Below, piece by piece: positions 25,061 through 33,779 of a stretch of DNA of 36,422 nt. The translations under genes and the position numbers were made by a program. Source of the DNA: Desulfopila aestuarii DSM 18488 (lineage in GTDB: Bacteria; Desulfobacterota; Desulfobulbia; Desulfobulbales; Desulfocapsaceae). How positions within the stretch are numbered: the first letter of the stretch is position 1; each line of letters opens with the position of its first letter. The stretch is from positions 1-36,422 of the forward strand of contig NZ_FRFE01000040.1 of assembly GCF_900143695.1 (NCBI RefSeq). The letters run 5' to 3'. The notes below the pieces were generated by a model. It was not told the origin of the DNA, searched no databases, and saw only the letters and a program-made list of their open reading frames with translations.

Positions 25061-27586
25061 ATGAACCCCGAACGATACCTGCCCCGGTCTCTACCAGCTT
25101 CGCTTAAAGGGCTGACGGACTTGGCGCTGGATCTGCGATGGAACTGGAATCATTGTGCCGATGTTTTATGGCGGGCAATTGATCCGGAGATCTGGAAAGG
25201 TACGGAAGATCCATGGCTGATTCTGGAAAGTGTTTCGAGAATGCGGTTGGAAACGTTGGCTGCCGATCCAGCCTTTATGGAGGAACTTCGGAACCAGCTG
25301 GCGTATCGACAGGCGTATATGAGACAGCCCACATGGTATGATGAGAGGTATGGAAGTGATCGCCTGGGATCTGTGGTCTACTTCAGCATGGAATTCGGTT
25401 TAAGTGATGCACTGCCCATCTATTCGGGCGGTTTGGGTGTGCTCGCTGGGGATTTCCTCAAGACTGCAAGTGATCTGGGTATTCCCGTGGTGGGTATTGG
25501 ACTGCTCTATCAGCAGGGGTATTTTCGTCAGGCGCTTGACACCAATGGGGAACAGCTGGCATTTTTTCCGTTCAACAATCCCACCATGCTGCCGGTGCTC
25601 CCTCTCCAGGACCCGGATGGCGAATGGCTACGGGTCAGTGTCGAACTGCCCGGCCGGACACTGCATTTACGTGGTTGGCTGGCGCAGGTTGGAAGAGTTC
25701 CTCTGTATTTGCTCGACAGTAACGATCTGCTCAATGCGCCGGGCGACCGTGGCATCACCGGTGAATTGTATGGTGGCGGAACCGAAATGCGCCTGCGACA
25801 GGAAATTGTTTTGGGTATCGGCGGCTGGCGGTTGCTGGACGCACTGAAGATATCACCTTCGGTATGTCATCTCAACGAAGGGCATGCCGCTTTCGTCGTG
25901 CTGGAGCGAGCCCGCCGGTTTATGGATCAGCATGATCGTTCATTCAGTATTTCTTTTCAGGCAACCAGGGCTGGCAATATATTTACAACCCATACGCCCG
26001 TAGCAGCAGGTTTTGATCGTTTCCCACCAGGGCTTATGACGCAATATTTTTCCGAATATACGAAGACGCTCGGCATATCCATGGAAGCTCTACTCTCGTT
26101 GGGATGTTCACGGGAGGCCGAGAACCATGATTCCTTTAACATGGCATATCTCGCACTCCGGGGCTGCGGTAGGACAAACGGCGTCAGTCGCTTGCACGGA
26201 GAGGTGAGCCGTCAAATTTTTCGTCCCCTCTTTCCCCGTTGGCCCCAACAGGAAATCCCCATAGGACATGTCACAAACGGTGTGCACGTGCCATCGTGGG
26301 ATTCTGCGGCTGCCGATACGCTCTGGACTGAACGGTGCGGCAAGGGAAGCTGGTCCAGCACCCTGGAAACCGTCGAGTATGCGTTGAAAAACGTTGACGA
26401 TGAAAAATTGTGGACTATGCGCAATGAGGCACGCCAACCGCTCATTACAGCGGTGCGCCGTCGTCTAATTCGCCAGCAGGAAGCTTGCCGGCTGTCTGAA
26501 AAAGATCTTCGGCAATGCCGTGAGACGCTTGATCCGCATGTGCTGACAATCGGCTTCGCTCGCCGCTTTGCCAGTTACAAGAGACCAGGGTTGCTACTTA
26601 CCGACCCGGAACGATTGACCCGCCTACTCACGCACCCAAAGCATCCTGTTCAGCTTATTATTGCCGGTAAGGCACATCCTCAGGATGAAGAAGGAAAACG
26701 GCTGGTCCGCGAATGGAGTGAGTATTTGCGCCGACCGGAAGTGCGTAAGCATGGAGTTTTCCTTGAGGATTATGATATGGGCCTTGCTGCTGAACTGGTG
26801 CAGGGTGTTGATCTGTGGTTGAATACACCTCGCCGGCCCTGGGAAGCCTGCGGTACCAGTGGAATGAAGGTGCTGGTTAACGGAGGGCTCAACTTGTCCG
26901 AACTTGATGGCTGGTGGGCCGAGGCCTATGAACCTGGAGTAGGTTGGTCACTTGGTGATGGAAAGGAGCACGATCAAGATCCCGCCTGGGATGCCAAAGA
27001 GGCTGAAGAATTGTATATGCTGCTGGAGGAGGAAGTGGTACCGGCATTCTACACCCGCGACGAACGCGGCATTCCCACGGCATGGGTGACCAGAATGCGG
27101 CATAGCATGGCACGACTGACGCCACTATTTTCCTGCAATCGGATGGTGCGAGAGTACACCAGCGATTACTATGTGCCGGCAGCAGCGGCGTATCAACGGA
27201 GGGCCGCAGACAATGGTAGTCTTGCAACCGCCCTGGATGAGTGGCATCTTACTCTTCTTAGTCACTGGCGGCAGCTGCGTTTTGGGCAATGCACTGTCGA
27301 GGAGTCTTCCGTGCGAAACCTGTTTCTCGTTGAAGTCTATCTGGGTGAGGTGCATCCGTCAGCAGTTAGGGTTGAATTGTATGCTGACCCGCTGTCACCC
27401 GATTCGAATCCCGTCCGCATAACCATGGATCGTGGTGAGAGGCTATCAGGGTCTGTTATCGGCTATCAATATCATGCAGTTGTATCAAAAGGGCGATCTG
27501 CACAAGACTACACTCCGAGAGTGATACCATATAATGCGGATGCCTCAGTGCCTGTAGAAATCAATTTTATTCTCTGGCGGGAATGA
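25061..27586 (+). CDS. glgP: Glycogen/alpha-glucan phosphorylase (GT35)
   Basis: An 841-residue enzyme that removes terminal glucose from glycogen or maltodextrin as glucose 1-phosphate. The N-terminal ~110 residues are the DUF3417 domain (LTDLALDLRWNWN), typical of the archaeal/bacterial short alpha-glucan phosphorylase class. Next come YFSMEFGL, the glycine-rich YSGGLGVLAGDFLK, HLNEGHAAF, TTHTPVAAGFDRF, GHVTNGVH, RRFASYKR, and the pyridoxal-phosphate site EACGTSGMKVLVNGGLNLS with Lys603. GGAGG lies before the ATG. It follows the broken stress genes and appears intact; no other glycogen gene is in the window. Confidence 0.95.
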   Translation: MNPERYLPRSLPASLKGLTDLALDLRWNWNHCADVLWRAIDPEIWKGTEDPWLILESVSRMRLETLAADPAFMEELRNQLAYRQAYMRQPTWYDERYGSDRLGSVVYFSMEFGLSDALPIYSGGLGVLAGDFLKTASDLGIPVVGIGLLYQQGYFRQALDTNGEQLAFFPFNNPTMLPVLPLQDPDGEWLRVSVELPGRTLHLRGWLAQVGRVPLYLLDSNDLLNAPGDRGITGELYGGGTEMRLRQEIVLGIGGWRLLDALKISPSVCHLNEGHAAFVVLERARRFMDQHDRSFSISFQATRAGNIFTTHTPVAAGFDRFPPGLMTQYFSEYTKTLGISMEALLSLGCSREAENHDSFNMAYLALRGCGRTNGVSRLHGEVSRQIFRPLFPRWPQQEIPIGHVTNGVHVPSWDSAAADTLWTERCGKGSWSSTLETVEYALKNVDDEKLWTMRNEARQPLITAVRRRLIRQQEACRLSEKDLRQCRETLDPHVLTIGFARRFASYKRPGLLLTDPERLTRLLTHPKHPVQLIIAGKAHPQDEEGKRLVREWSEYLRRPEVRKHGVFLEDYDMGLAAELVQGVDLWLNTPRRPWEACGTSGMKVLVNGGLNLSELDGWWAEAYEPGVGWSLGDGKEHDQDPAWDAKEAEELYMLLEEEVVPAFYTRDERGIPTAWVTRMRHSMARLTPLFSCNRMVREYTSDYYVPAAAAYQRRAADNGSLATALDEWHLTLLSHWRQLRFGQCTVEESSVRNLFLVEVYLGEVHPSAVRVELYADPLSPDSNPVRITMDRGERLSGSVIGYQYHAVVSKGRSAQDYTPRVIPYNADASVPVEINFILWRE

Positions 27587-27934
27587 TGCTTCCATAAGAA
27601 GTTCAATACTGGGGCCATTCTGGGTGCAGCATTGCTTGCTTCAATATGACATACTGTGGGCATGCTAAAGATGCCTAAAATATCGGTTAAATAGTGGCCG
27701 ATAATTGCTGTACTGACATCGTTATTACCCCTGTTCCAAGTGGCTTGTGCTGGGACAAGATGCTCCATCCAATAACGCGATTAATATAGCCATTCCGAAT
27801 GACTGAAGATTCCGCCGAATCTTGAAGTTAAGGCTGCTACTGAATCAAGGAGGTTCTGTTTTTCAAATTCCTAACAGGAAAAATGCAGTCTCTGACTGTA
27901 GATAATCCATGAACGTCTTTATCATGAGACCGAC
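27587..27934. other. Intergenic region between glgP and the recombinase
   Basis: No convincing gene; a ribosome-site-like AAGGAGG near 27848 has no frame behind it. The island described below probably begins in or near this stretch, but I see no tRNA or clear attachment repeat. Confidence 0.35.
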
Positions 27935-28900
27935 TCAAATCAAGATCCGTTCGACTTCATCGAGAGAAATCTGATCGTTCCGGCGGTCATAGAGGCCTGT
28001 CGTACGGGCTGATTCGTGATTGGCCATTTGTTGGGCCACCTCGAGCTTGCCACCATTCCGTAAATATTCGGTAATCCCTGTGGCCCGAAAGCTGTGGCAA
28101 CAGACCTTGGTGCGCACCCCGGCATTTACAGCGCGCCGACCGATCATGCGATACACATCCGGTTGGGTCATGGGCCTCTCGGAAAGCTGACCGGTGCGGC
28201 CACGGGACGTACGAAAGAGAAAGCCTTTCGCGTCCGCAGCGATTCCGGCTCCTTGCATATATGCTTCGATGTACTCCTCAAGGTTATGGTGACAGGGCAT
28301 CTCGTGACGCTTGCCGCCTTTTTCATGCAGCCGTACCCAGGTGCGGCGCCCCTGTACATAGACATCTTCGACCCGCATGTTAATGACGGCCCCTACACGC
28401 CCAAAGGTGTAGACCATGATGCCAATAAGCGCTCGGTCACGCAGGCCCAGAGGTGCGTCTATTTCAATTGCATCAATCAGATCGCGGGCTTCCTCGGCTG
28501 AAAGGACCGACGTCTTCCCTTTTTTTACGACATGTTTCGGCCCTCTGACGGAATGGGCCGGGTTGGTCGGGACGATCTGGCCAACCACCAGCCAGTCAAA
28601 GAGCATCCGGATCGCCGCCAGCTGCAGCTTGACGGAGGGTGTGGCGATACTCGACCGCAGTCCCTCGATGTAGGTGGCGACATGGATGGGCCGGACCTGG
28701 CTGAGTGCAGCAAGCCCTTGCGCATCACACCAGCTGGCGAAGGCCCCGGTAGCCCGCAGGTACGCTTTTCGGGTGTTGGGATTCCTGATCTGGGCGGTGA
28801 AGAACTCGACGACCCGTTCCGCCGTCTGCGCATCGGGGGCAAAGAGCGGAGGCAATACTGCCGTCATGTGCTGTCCGGTGATCATTCCTTTATCTGCCAT
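27935..28900 (-). CDS. Tyrosine recombinase/integrase
   Basis: A 321-residue site-specific recombinase. The N-terminal SAM-like core-binding domain covers about 25-110 and the catalytic domain about 130-318. Catalytic residues are visible: Arg168 (FGRVGAV), Lys in LHEKGGKRHE, His269 and Arg272 (CHSFRATG), His295 (ANHES), and the nucleophile Tyr304 (TTGLYDRR). The start at 28900 follows GGGAGGAAG; the longer upstream frame covers intergenic DNA. The domain order and size fit XerC/D-like or genomic-island integrases. It diverges from an IHF/HU-type gene, and a symmetric repeat lies 27 bases upstream of its start. It may have brought in the 30-36 kb island. Confidence 0.92.
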   Translation of the reverse strand: MADKGMITGQHMTAVLPPLFAPDAQTAERVVEFFTAQIRNPNTRKAYLRATGAFASWCDAQGLAALSQVRPIHVATYIEGLRSSIATPSVKLQLAAIRMLFDWLVVGQIVPTNPAHSVRGPKHVVKKGKTSVLSAEEARDLIDAIEIDAPLGLRDRALIGIMVYTFGRVGAVINMRVEDVYVQGRRTWVRLHEKGGKRHEMPCHHNLEEYIEAYMQGAGIAADAKGFLFRTSRGRTGQLSERPMTQPDVYRMIGRRAVNAGVRTKVCCHSFRATGITEYLRNGGKLEVAQQMANHESARTTGLYDRRNDQISLDEVERILI

Positions 28901-28926
28901 ACCACTTCCTCCCGTGGACCAATTAT

Positions 28927-28956
28927 TATGTATGATAACGTCCTTTATCATACATA
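28927..28956. repeat. 11-bp inverted repeat with 8-nt spacer upstream of the recombinase
   Basis: TATGTATGATA and TATCATACATA are perfect complements separated by 8 bases. Two 11-bp arms around a 6-8-bp centre is the geometry of core sites for tyrosine recombinases (as in dif-like sites). Its place just upstream of the recombinase gene also fits an autoregulatory operator. Confidence 0.55.
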
Positions 28957-29110
28957 TAATTCGGCGACAAGTCATCACCACCATGGGGGCGAGGGAACAA
29001 TGGGCCAGAAGATGCGCTTCAGAAAACAAAAAAAGGCATAGCTGCTGCCGCTGAATGGCGCAAAACGAGGTAATCAAGATGACTAAAATCAGGCAATCTT
29101 CTGATATTCT

Positions 29111-29138
29111 TTGACTTGTTTCTTTTGGCAAGTATATC
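29111..29138 (+). promoter_or_regulatory. Putative promoter of the IHF/HU-like gene
   Basis: TTGACT (29111-29116) and TATATC (29133-29138) with a 16-bp spacer, about 50 bases before the start codon. Judged by eye only. Confidence 0.4.
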
Positions 29139-29189
29139 GTTAAGCGCGACGATGTGTATGTATTCCAATAAATAATAGGAGGTTAGTAT

Positions 29190-29477
29190 ATGACCGTGAC
29201 CAAGGCAGATCTCGTCAGAGAAATTTATATGCGCTATGATGGGATGACCAAAACACAGTCGGTGGAAGCAGTAGAAGCCATACTGCGCTTAGCAAAGGAG
29301 ACGTTAATCAGTGGGGAGGATCTTCTGCTGAGTGGTTTTGGCAAATTTCATGTCAGGGACAAACGAGAAAGGAAGGGCCGTAATCCTCAGACGGGAAGTG
29401 AACTTATGCTTGCGCCAAGGCGGGTGATAACGTTTAGCCCATCTGGGATCTTGCGGGACAAGGTTAACGGTGAATAA
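29190..29477 (+). CDS. IHF/HU-family DNA-bending protein
   Basis: A 95-residue protein of the bacterial histone-like fold: helical N-terminus (MTVTKADLVREIY), then LLLSGFGKFHVRDKRERKGRNPQTG, holding the beta-arm signature (GRNPQTG), and a C-terminal helix. The length and the RERKGRNPQTG arm favour IHF-alpha-like over HU. It bends DNA, and IHF-type proteins are needed to build integrase complexes. The gene follows AGGAGG and diverges from the tyrosine recombinase, so a role as local architectural factor for that enzyme is plausible. It could also be a general nucleoid protein. Confidence 0.92.
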   Translation: MTVTKADLVREIYMRYDGMTKTQSVEAVEAILRLAKETLISGEDLLLSGFGKFHVRDKRERKGRNPQTGSELMLAPRRVITFSPSGILRDKVNGE

Positions 29478-30222
29478 AGAGGGGCCGCCTCAGAAAACAG
29501 AAATACTTGCACGCTAAACGTATTCAGACGACCCCTTGCAGGATTGCTCTTTTTGGGGGTCAGGCTCAGCCGATTGCGGACGACGATTTTGCGAGCATGC
29601 TCTTCTCGATGCTGCCCGGTGACGGTGAGATCTGCTACCGGGGGGCGTGGAGGCTTGTTTCCTTTCACCTCGGATTCCAAGATGTAAGATTTTTTTAAGA
29701 CCTGGTTTTTACCGTAACACAACAGCAGGCATATCTCCCTTAAAGGCTGTGCATGGATCTCCCACCATGTACAGCCTTTTTTTGTACTCTTGGGGGGGAT
29801 TCAATGTCAATCCTGCCAAATCATATTTGCTTCTTTCCAGTAGTGCCTTTGTACCATACAGCCTGGCTGAACCGTCTAACAATGATGACCTGGTAAAAAT
29901 TTCTATCTGCTCAGTATCATTTAGGTTATGGTAGAGGGGAAATATGTTGACTTGACAATACTGGTCATGGATGTCCCTCTTAGATTTGTAGTATTTGATG
30001 ATACATTCCTTTACTCGCACGGAAATTTTGTTCTTCGCACCAACATAGGCGTGGTGATTTGTTAAGCGTTACTAATTATAAATACAAAAATAATTTAAAT
30101 TTATTTTGCTTTTATTGAGTTGAATTAAAATGATCGGACCTGGCGTGTAATCTTGAATCAAGGTTTAATATATCAGCGATTAATTCCATCGTTTTTTTAC
30201 TAACTAGTCGAGCCATAAATTA
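29478..30222. other. 745 bases without a convincing gene
   Basis: A strong plus-strand terminator at 29742-29783 lies 265 bases after the IHF-like stop. Between them, overlapping frames on both strands (plus 29507-29698, minus 29387-29722) lack ribosome sites and known motifs. GACCCC/GGGGTC (29530-29561) could close a hairpin. A minus-strand frame of up to 103 codons at 29709-30020 runs through the terminator and is probably spurious. From about 30060 the DNA becomes very AT-rich. Confidence 0.45.
29742..29783 (+). terminator. Rho-independent terminator
   Basis: A 15-bp stem (AAAGGCTGTGCATGG with CCATGTACAGCCTTT, one G-T pair) around an 8-nt loop runs into a run of seven T. The orientation is plus. 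It would end the transcript of the IHF-like gene or of an unrecognised RNA in 29478-29741. Confidence 0.85.
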
Positions 30223-31566
30223 ATGTTGAATTACAAAGAAAAAATAGATGCTGTTTCCAGACTTACCATTTATGCAAAGGTTCTTTTTGACAAAGAAGAT
30301 TACCTGCGAGCATCACTTGTAGGCTGCAAAGTTCATGATTTACTTGCATTAGCTGATCATGAAAAAAGGGAACTCTCTGCAACTGACAACGATTATATAG
30401 CACTAAAGAAATCGAAGTTGAGAGAACTACATGCAAGTGAAAACATACAGTTTGTTGTTTGTAAGTGCTTATCAAAAACCGGTGACAACAAAGAAACCCA
30501 AGACACTCTAAAAGCTATATTTGATGGAAATGATTATGATCAGCATAGTGGTAAAATATCTTCATTGCGTAACAATCTGATTCACAATCATACAGATTTT
30601 GCTTCTAGTGCATTTAAGGCAGACTGCGGTGATTTGGTCAGCAGGTTGTTTGCTCTTCCATTCGTTCAGAACGCACTCCACAGTAAATATGGCGGCAATA
30701 TCTCTTGCAACTATGAAGTGGAGCGAAAAATTCTAGCAGAACTTGGAATACAAAGTAAAAATGAAAAACCACTGTTCACACCAGACTATGTTATCACACA
30801 CGACATTTTTGAGGATTTGATTCAAACAAGGAAAACTGTTTTCCCAGTCTTGAAACAGGAGTTATCCGAATCCATAAAGTCTGAATACCTGGATTTAAAT
30901 GATGTGCAGATTTCAAACGTGGATTCAACAAGTGCCTATGTATGGTTATCAATTCCTTTAAAATCATCAACCTTACCAGAGAAAATTAGGATTAGGAGTA
31001 AACTACATCTGCCCACATTGAGCATTGCCTTAACCCCAGCAGGTATCTGGGTATATGTAGAGTTTGGCGGCCTATCCTACCCATATAAAGTTGCTTATTA
31101 TGAGTATCTATTGAATGAATCAAATTTTTGCGAATTTCTTGAGAGTGTTAATCGATCAAATGTTGACCAGGATATTCCAAACAGCAAAAAGATTCGCAAC
31201 GTTCATTGGTATGTATTTGAGAATAATTCAATAAACCTTTCAGAGATAAACTTTGATGAAATTGGAAATTTCCATCAACATTTTTCTTTAATGTTAAAAA
31301 AATGGCTGAATGACAAAGAGTCTTTGTTTTGTAAGGCGGTAGAGAAAAACAAACCGCTTTCATGGAATATCGCGCTTACTGGATGGGAATATCCTCATAC
31401 CTCATTTATTACAGGCACTCATATAACTTTGAGACAATTCGCCACTAGAGTCCGAAAGCACATAGACGCCTTTGAACCTCTTCTAAAGTATCTGATTAAC
31501 CTTAGAAAGCCTCTTAAGAAATCTAACAAAATTATTTGCAATGAGTACAGGAAATTACTCCGATAA
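30223..31566 (+). CDS. Unknown protein with HEPN-like N-terminus
   Basis: A 447-residue protein from AT-rich DNA; I do not recognise a full-length family. The first ~150 residues look all-helical and contain SLRNNLIHNH: R116-N-N-L-I-H121 fits the R-x4-H RNase motif of HEPN domains, preceded by a long helix. The middle (about 225-305) looks like an alpha/beta domain (SAYVWLSIPL, GIWVYVEFGG), and the C-terminus is helical and basic. If HEPN holds, it could be an RNase effector. It has no clear ribosome site. It is 9 bases before a deoxyribosyltransferase-like gene. The motif is short, so this is inference. Confidence 0.7.
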   Translation: MLNYKEKIDAVSRLTIYAKVLFDKEDYLRASLVGCKVHDLLALADHEKRELSATDNDYIALKKSKLRELHASENIQFVVCKCLSKTGDNKETQDTLKAIFDGNDYDQHSGKISSLRNNLIHNHTDFASSAFKADCGDLVSRLFALPFVQNALHSKYGGNISCNYEVERKILAELGIQSKNEKPLFTPDYVITHDIFEDLIQTRKTVFPVLKQELSESIKSEYLDLNDVQISNVDSTSAYVWLSIPLKSSTLPEKIRIRSKLHLPTLSIALTPAGIWVYVEFGGLSYPYKVAYYEYLLNESNFCEFLESVNRSNVDQDIPNSKKIRNVHWYVFENNSINLSEINFDEIGNFHQHFSLMLKKWLNDKESLFCKAVEKNKPLSWNIALTGWEYPHTSFITGTHITLRQFATRVRKHIDAFEPLLKYLINLRKPLKKSNKIICNEYRKLLR

Positions 31567-31575
31567 ATTCTACAA

Positions 31576-32121
31576 ATGATCAAGTATATGACTTCAACAC
31601 TACAGGCAGTTTATATTTATCTTGGTGGCAACCATAAAGATCAATCATCATGGAGGGAAGACTTCGACAAACAATTGGGTGTTGCAAACATATCTTCAAC
31701 GATCCCTCCTCTTATCAGCATAAACCCATTCAAGAGAAGTATTAACGAGAAAAGTGCGGATGATATCGTTGCAAGAGATATGGCAATACTGAAGGATAAT
31801 CGATTAAAATATGTCGTGCTCAATAGCATCGACTCATTTGGTTCACACAGTACAGGCACAGCAAGCGAGATGATTATCGCGAATTATCTTAAAAAACCTG
31901 TTATTACAGTAATTAACAATTCTGAAGAAAACAAAGCGGGATGGATTCATCCTTTCACACAGAAGTTTTCATCTTTTATTGCCCATAATCTTTATGATGC
32001 AGTAGCTTGGATAGTGATGGATATGAAACTTAATACAGAACACAGATCACTAATGGAAAAAATATCGGATTTTGCAGCTGTATATATCCCATCAATAGAC
32101 GATAATTATCCATTTAAATAA
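31576..32121 (+). CDS. Nucleoside 2-deoxyribosyltransferase-like protein
   Basis: A 181-residue single-domain protein. VYIYLGGNHKDQSSWREDF, a central ISINPF, VARDMAILKD, the block STGTASEMIIANYLKKPVITVI, and a closing HPF plus HNLYDAVAWI fit the flavodoxin-like nucleoside 2-deoxyribosyltransferase superfamily. Glu98 in GTASE matches the nucleophile. Such enzymes cleave or swap the base of deoxynucleosides, and relatives of this fold occur as nucleotide-directed effectors in phage defence. It lies 9 bases after the HEPN-like gene, so one operon is likely. ATG at 31588 is an alternative start. No ribosome site was seen. Confidence 0.72.
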   Translation: MIKYMTSTLQAVYIYLGGNHKDQSSWREDFDKQLGVANISSTIPPLISINPFKRSINEKSADDIVARDMAILKDNRLKYVVLNSIDSFGSHSTGTASEMIIANYLKKPVITVINNSEENKAGWIHPFTQKFSSFIAHNLYDAVAWIVMDMKLNTEHRSLMEKISDFAAVYIPSIDDNYPFK

Positions 32122-32162
32122 TAGCGTTAATTGTTGATGTCAACACTCTAATAGTGGGCTAT

Positions 32163-32180
32163 ATAGCATTTTAATGCTAT
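32163..32180. repeat. Perfect 8-bp palindromic hairpin in an operon gap
   Basis: ATAGCATT-TT-AATGCTAT lies in the 137-base gap before the glycosylase-like gene. It may be an operator or a weak terminator. AT-rich context makes chance possible. Confidence 0.35.
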
Positions 32181-32258
32181 CACATAATGTGTGAACTTTT
32201 ACCATACTAATAAACCATATATTAATTCATTTTTGTTTTGAAACTGGAGAAATCACGC

Positions 32259-32930
32259 ATGTGTTCAACTGAAAATTTTAAATCGTTCGTAGACAAAGTT
32301 CGAGCATGTGATTGCACAACATGTGTTCTGCATCGCTGCATAAGTAACTCCCTTAAGCCCATTCAGTTAGAACACGAATCTCCAAACGATGTCAATGTAT
32401 TAGTTATCACTGAACAACCTAAAATATTGAATGACCAGCCTGTAACAAATGACAACTTCCTTTTGGTTGTTGCTAAAAGCTCAACTGTTAAAGGTTTACG
32501 CGACATCTTAGGGAATGATTTTTTGAATTCTATAACAAGCAGAAGTGGAAAATATTATTGGACCCATCATACTAGATGTCCAAATGAAAAAAGGTCGCCA
32601 CAAAATAAGTGTCCTGAGAACTATCTCGAATCAGAACTGTCTAACTTTGTAAACCTTAAGCTAGTTATCTCCTTTGGCAGCCAGCCTTTTAATGCTATTA
32701 GTAAACATATTATTAAGAATGGAAAAAATGAAAAATTAATAGATTACTTTTATCCCTTACTAATTGAACAAATCAACAGTACAAAAAGGCATGTTTACAA
32801 ATTAGCCATAAACGGCAGAGATGTTGAATATTTGGCGTTACCACACCCTTCACCCGCAAATCCTTTAGGATTACTGTTGTGCAAAATCAAACCCTTAATA
32901 GAATCTTACCTTAAGCAGTCAACGATGTGA
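32259..32930 (+). CDS. Uracil-DNA-glycosylase-superfamily protein with four-cysteine site
   Basis: A 223-residue protein. It has CTTCVLHRC near the N-terminus (Cys19, Cys22) and Cys107 and Cys118 in TRCPNEKRSPQNKC, the spacing used for a 4Fe-4S cluster in family-4-type uracil-DNA glycosylases. VLVITEQP stands where the catalytic GExPG motif normally is, ISFGSQPF where LG..A is, and HPSP (196-199) is the second catalytic motif. The first motif is clearly altered, so the base recognised may differ or activity may be lost. GGAG precedes the ATG at 32259. It follows the deoxyribosyltransferase-like gene by 137 bases in the same AT-rich block. Confidence 0.75.
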   Translation: MCSTENFKSFVDKVRACDCTTCVLHRCISNSLKPIQLEHESPNDVNVLVITEQPKILNDQPVTNDNFLLVVAKSSTVKGLRDILGNDFLNSITSRSGKYYWTHHTRCPNEKRSPQNKCPENYLESELSNFVNLKLVISFGSQPFNAISKHIIKNGKNEKLIDYFYPLLIEQINSTKRHVYKLAINGRDVEYLALPHPSPANPLGLLLCKIKPLIESYLKQSTM

Positions 32931-33253
32931 CTGGAGAAACCAAAAACCCAAAAAAGGACAGAGTATCGATAGGAGTCCAGATATCTCCTATCGATCTGGA
33001 AATACAGATTGTACATCTATTGGGTGAACTCAATGCATATCCCATTTTTTTAAAAGAGACTCAGCACATGACAGAGACGCCGAGTGCCAGTGCTCTATTG
33101 AAATGCGACATGGCTGGTGATTATACGAGGTTGATCAGGGAAAGGACTCTCAACCTGGACTTAATGCTGCAAGGGAAAAAGCAAGGCAAGGATGCCGCCC
33201 ATCTCTTTCTAAAAGTGATCGAAAAGGGAATGAAGATCAAAATGGATGCCTAG
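32927..33253 (+). CDS. Hypothetical protein, 108 residues, weakly supported
   Basis: The frame begins at a GTG overlapping the glycosylase stop by four bases (GTGA), a coupling pattern often seen in operons. The product is hydrophilic and basic at both ends with no membrane segment and no known motif. Composition is less AT-rich than the three genes before it. A perfect inverted repeat (32965-32995) lies inside its first codons. It may be a real fourth gene or a chance frame over a regulatory hairpin. Confidence 0.35.
   Translation: MTGETKNPKKDRVSIGVQISPIDLEIQIVHLLGELNAYPIFLKETQHMTETPSASALLKCDMAGDYTRLIRERTLNLDLMLQGKKQGKDAAHLFLKVIEKGMKIKMDA
32965..32995. repeat. 11-bp inverted repeat with 9-nt spacer (copy A)
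   Basis: ATCGATAGGAG and CTCCTATCGAT are perfect complements around nine bases, 35 bases after the glycosylase-like stop. No T-run follows. Shares arm length, spacer and the ATCGATA core with the repeat at 33780-33810. Confidence 0.55.
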
Positions 33254-33779
33254 CTTTCGGGGGCAGTAGATCTACATAATTACCAATATTTGAAGCTGAA
33301 CGCGTCAGTTTTTTAAAGTTGGCACGTATCGCAGCTATCCGGTCATTAGGCCAACCAAACATAAAAGGCAAACCAACCAGCTGTTGCCACTGAAACCTCT
33401 AGCCCGGCGAGGATCGCGACAGGTCCAAGATTTCTATCAAGTATGCAGCACCTTTGCGATTTTAGCGGCTAAAATTATTCTACAGCAGGAGGGGGCGTCT
33501 GGTTGCATCAAAACTGCGGCAAGTGATTCATCAGCAAGGTACATCTATGGCCTTGTCAAAATTCTCGAAAGCGTAAGCCTTTGTTCTAAATTTCCCGCTG
33601 GGCCAGATTTTTGTTTTATATTCTAAAAAAGTATACCTTGTGAACATAAAGCCATAGGTTTAACCAGTCCGGAAAAAAATACTTTTTTTTTTCAATAGAT
33701 CGACGCGACCGATAGTAAGGTAGTATCAACCGCCCCTGCCATCAACACGCTTCTTATAAGGCGAACTTGCAATATACTG

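Noticed and set aside
27935-29131. Longer recombinase frame starting at 29131
   Set aside because: The extra 77 codons cover the intergenic repeat and do not look like protein; the ATG at 28900 has a good ribosome site.
29709-30020. Minus-strand frame of 103 codons
   Set aside because: It runs through the strong plus-strand terminator and lacks a start signal; a remnant is possible but unsupported.
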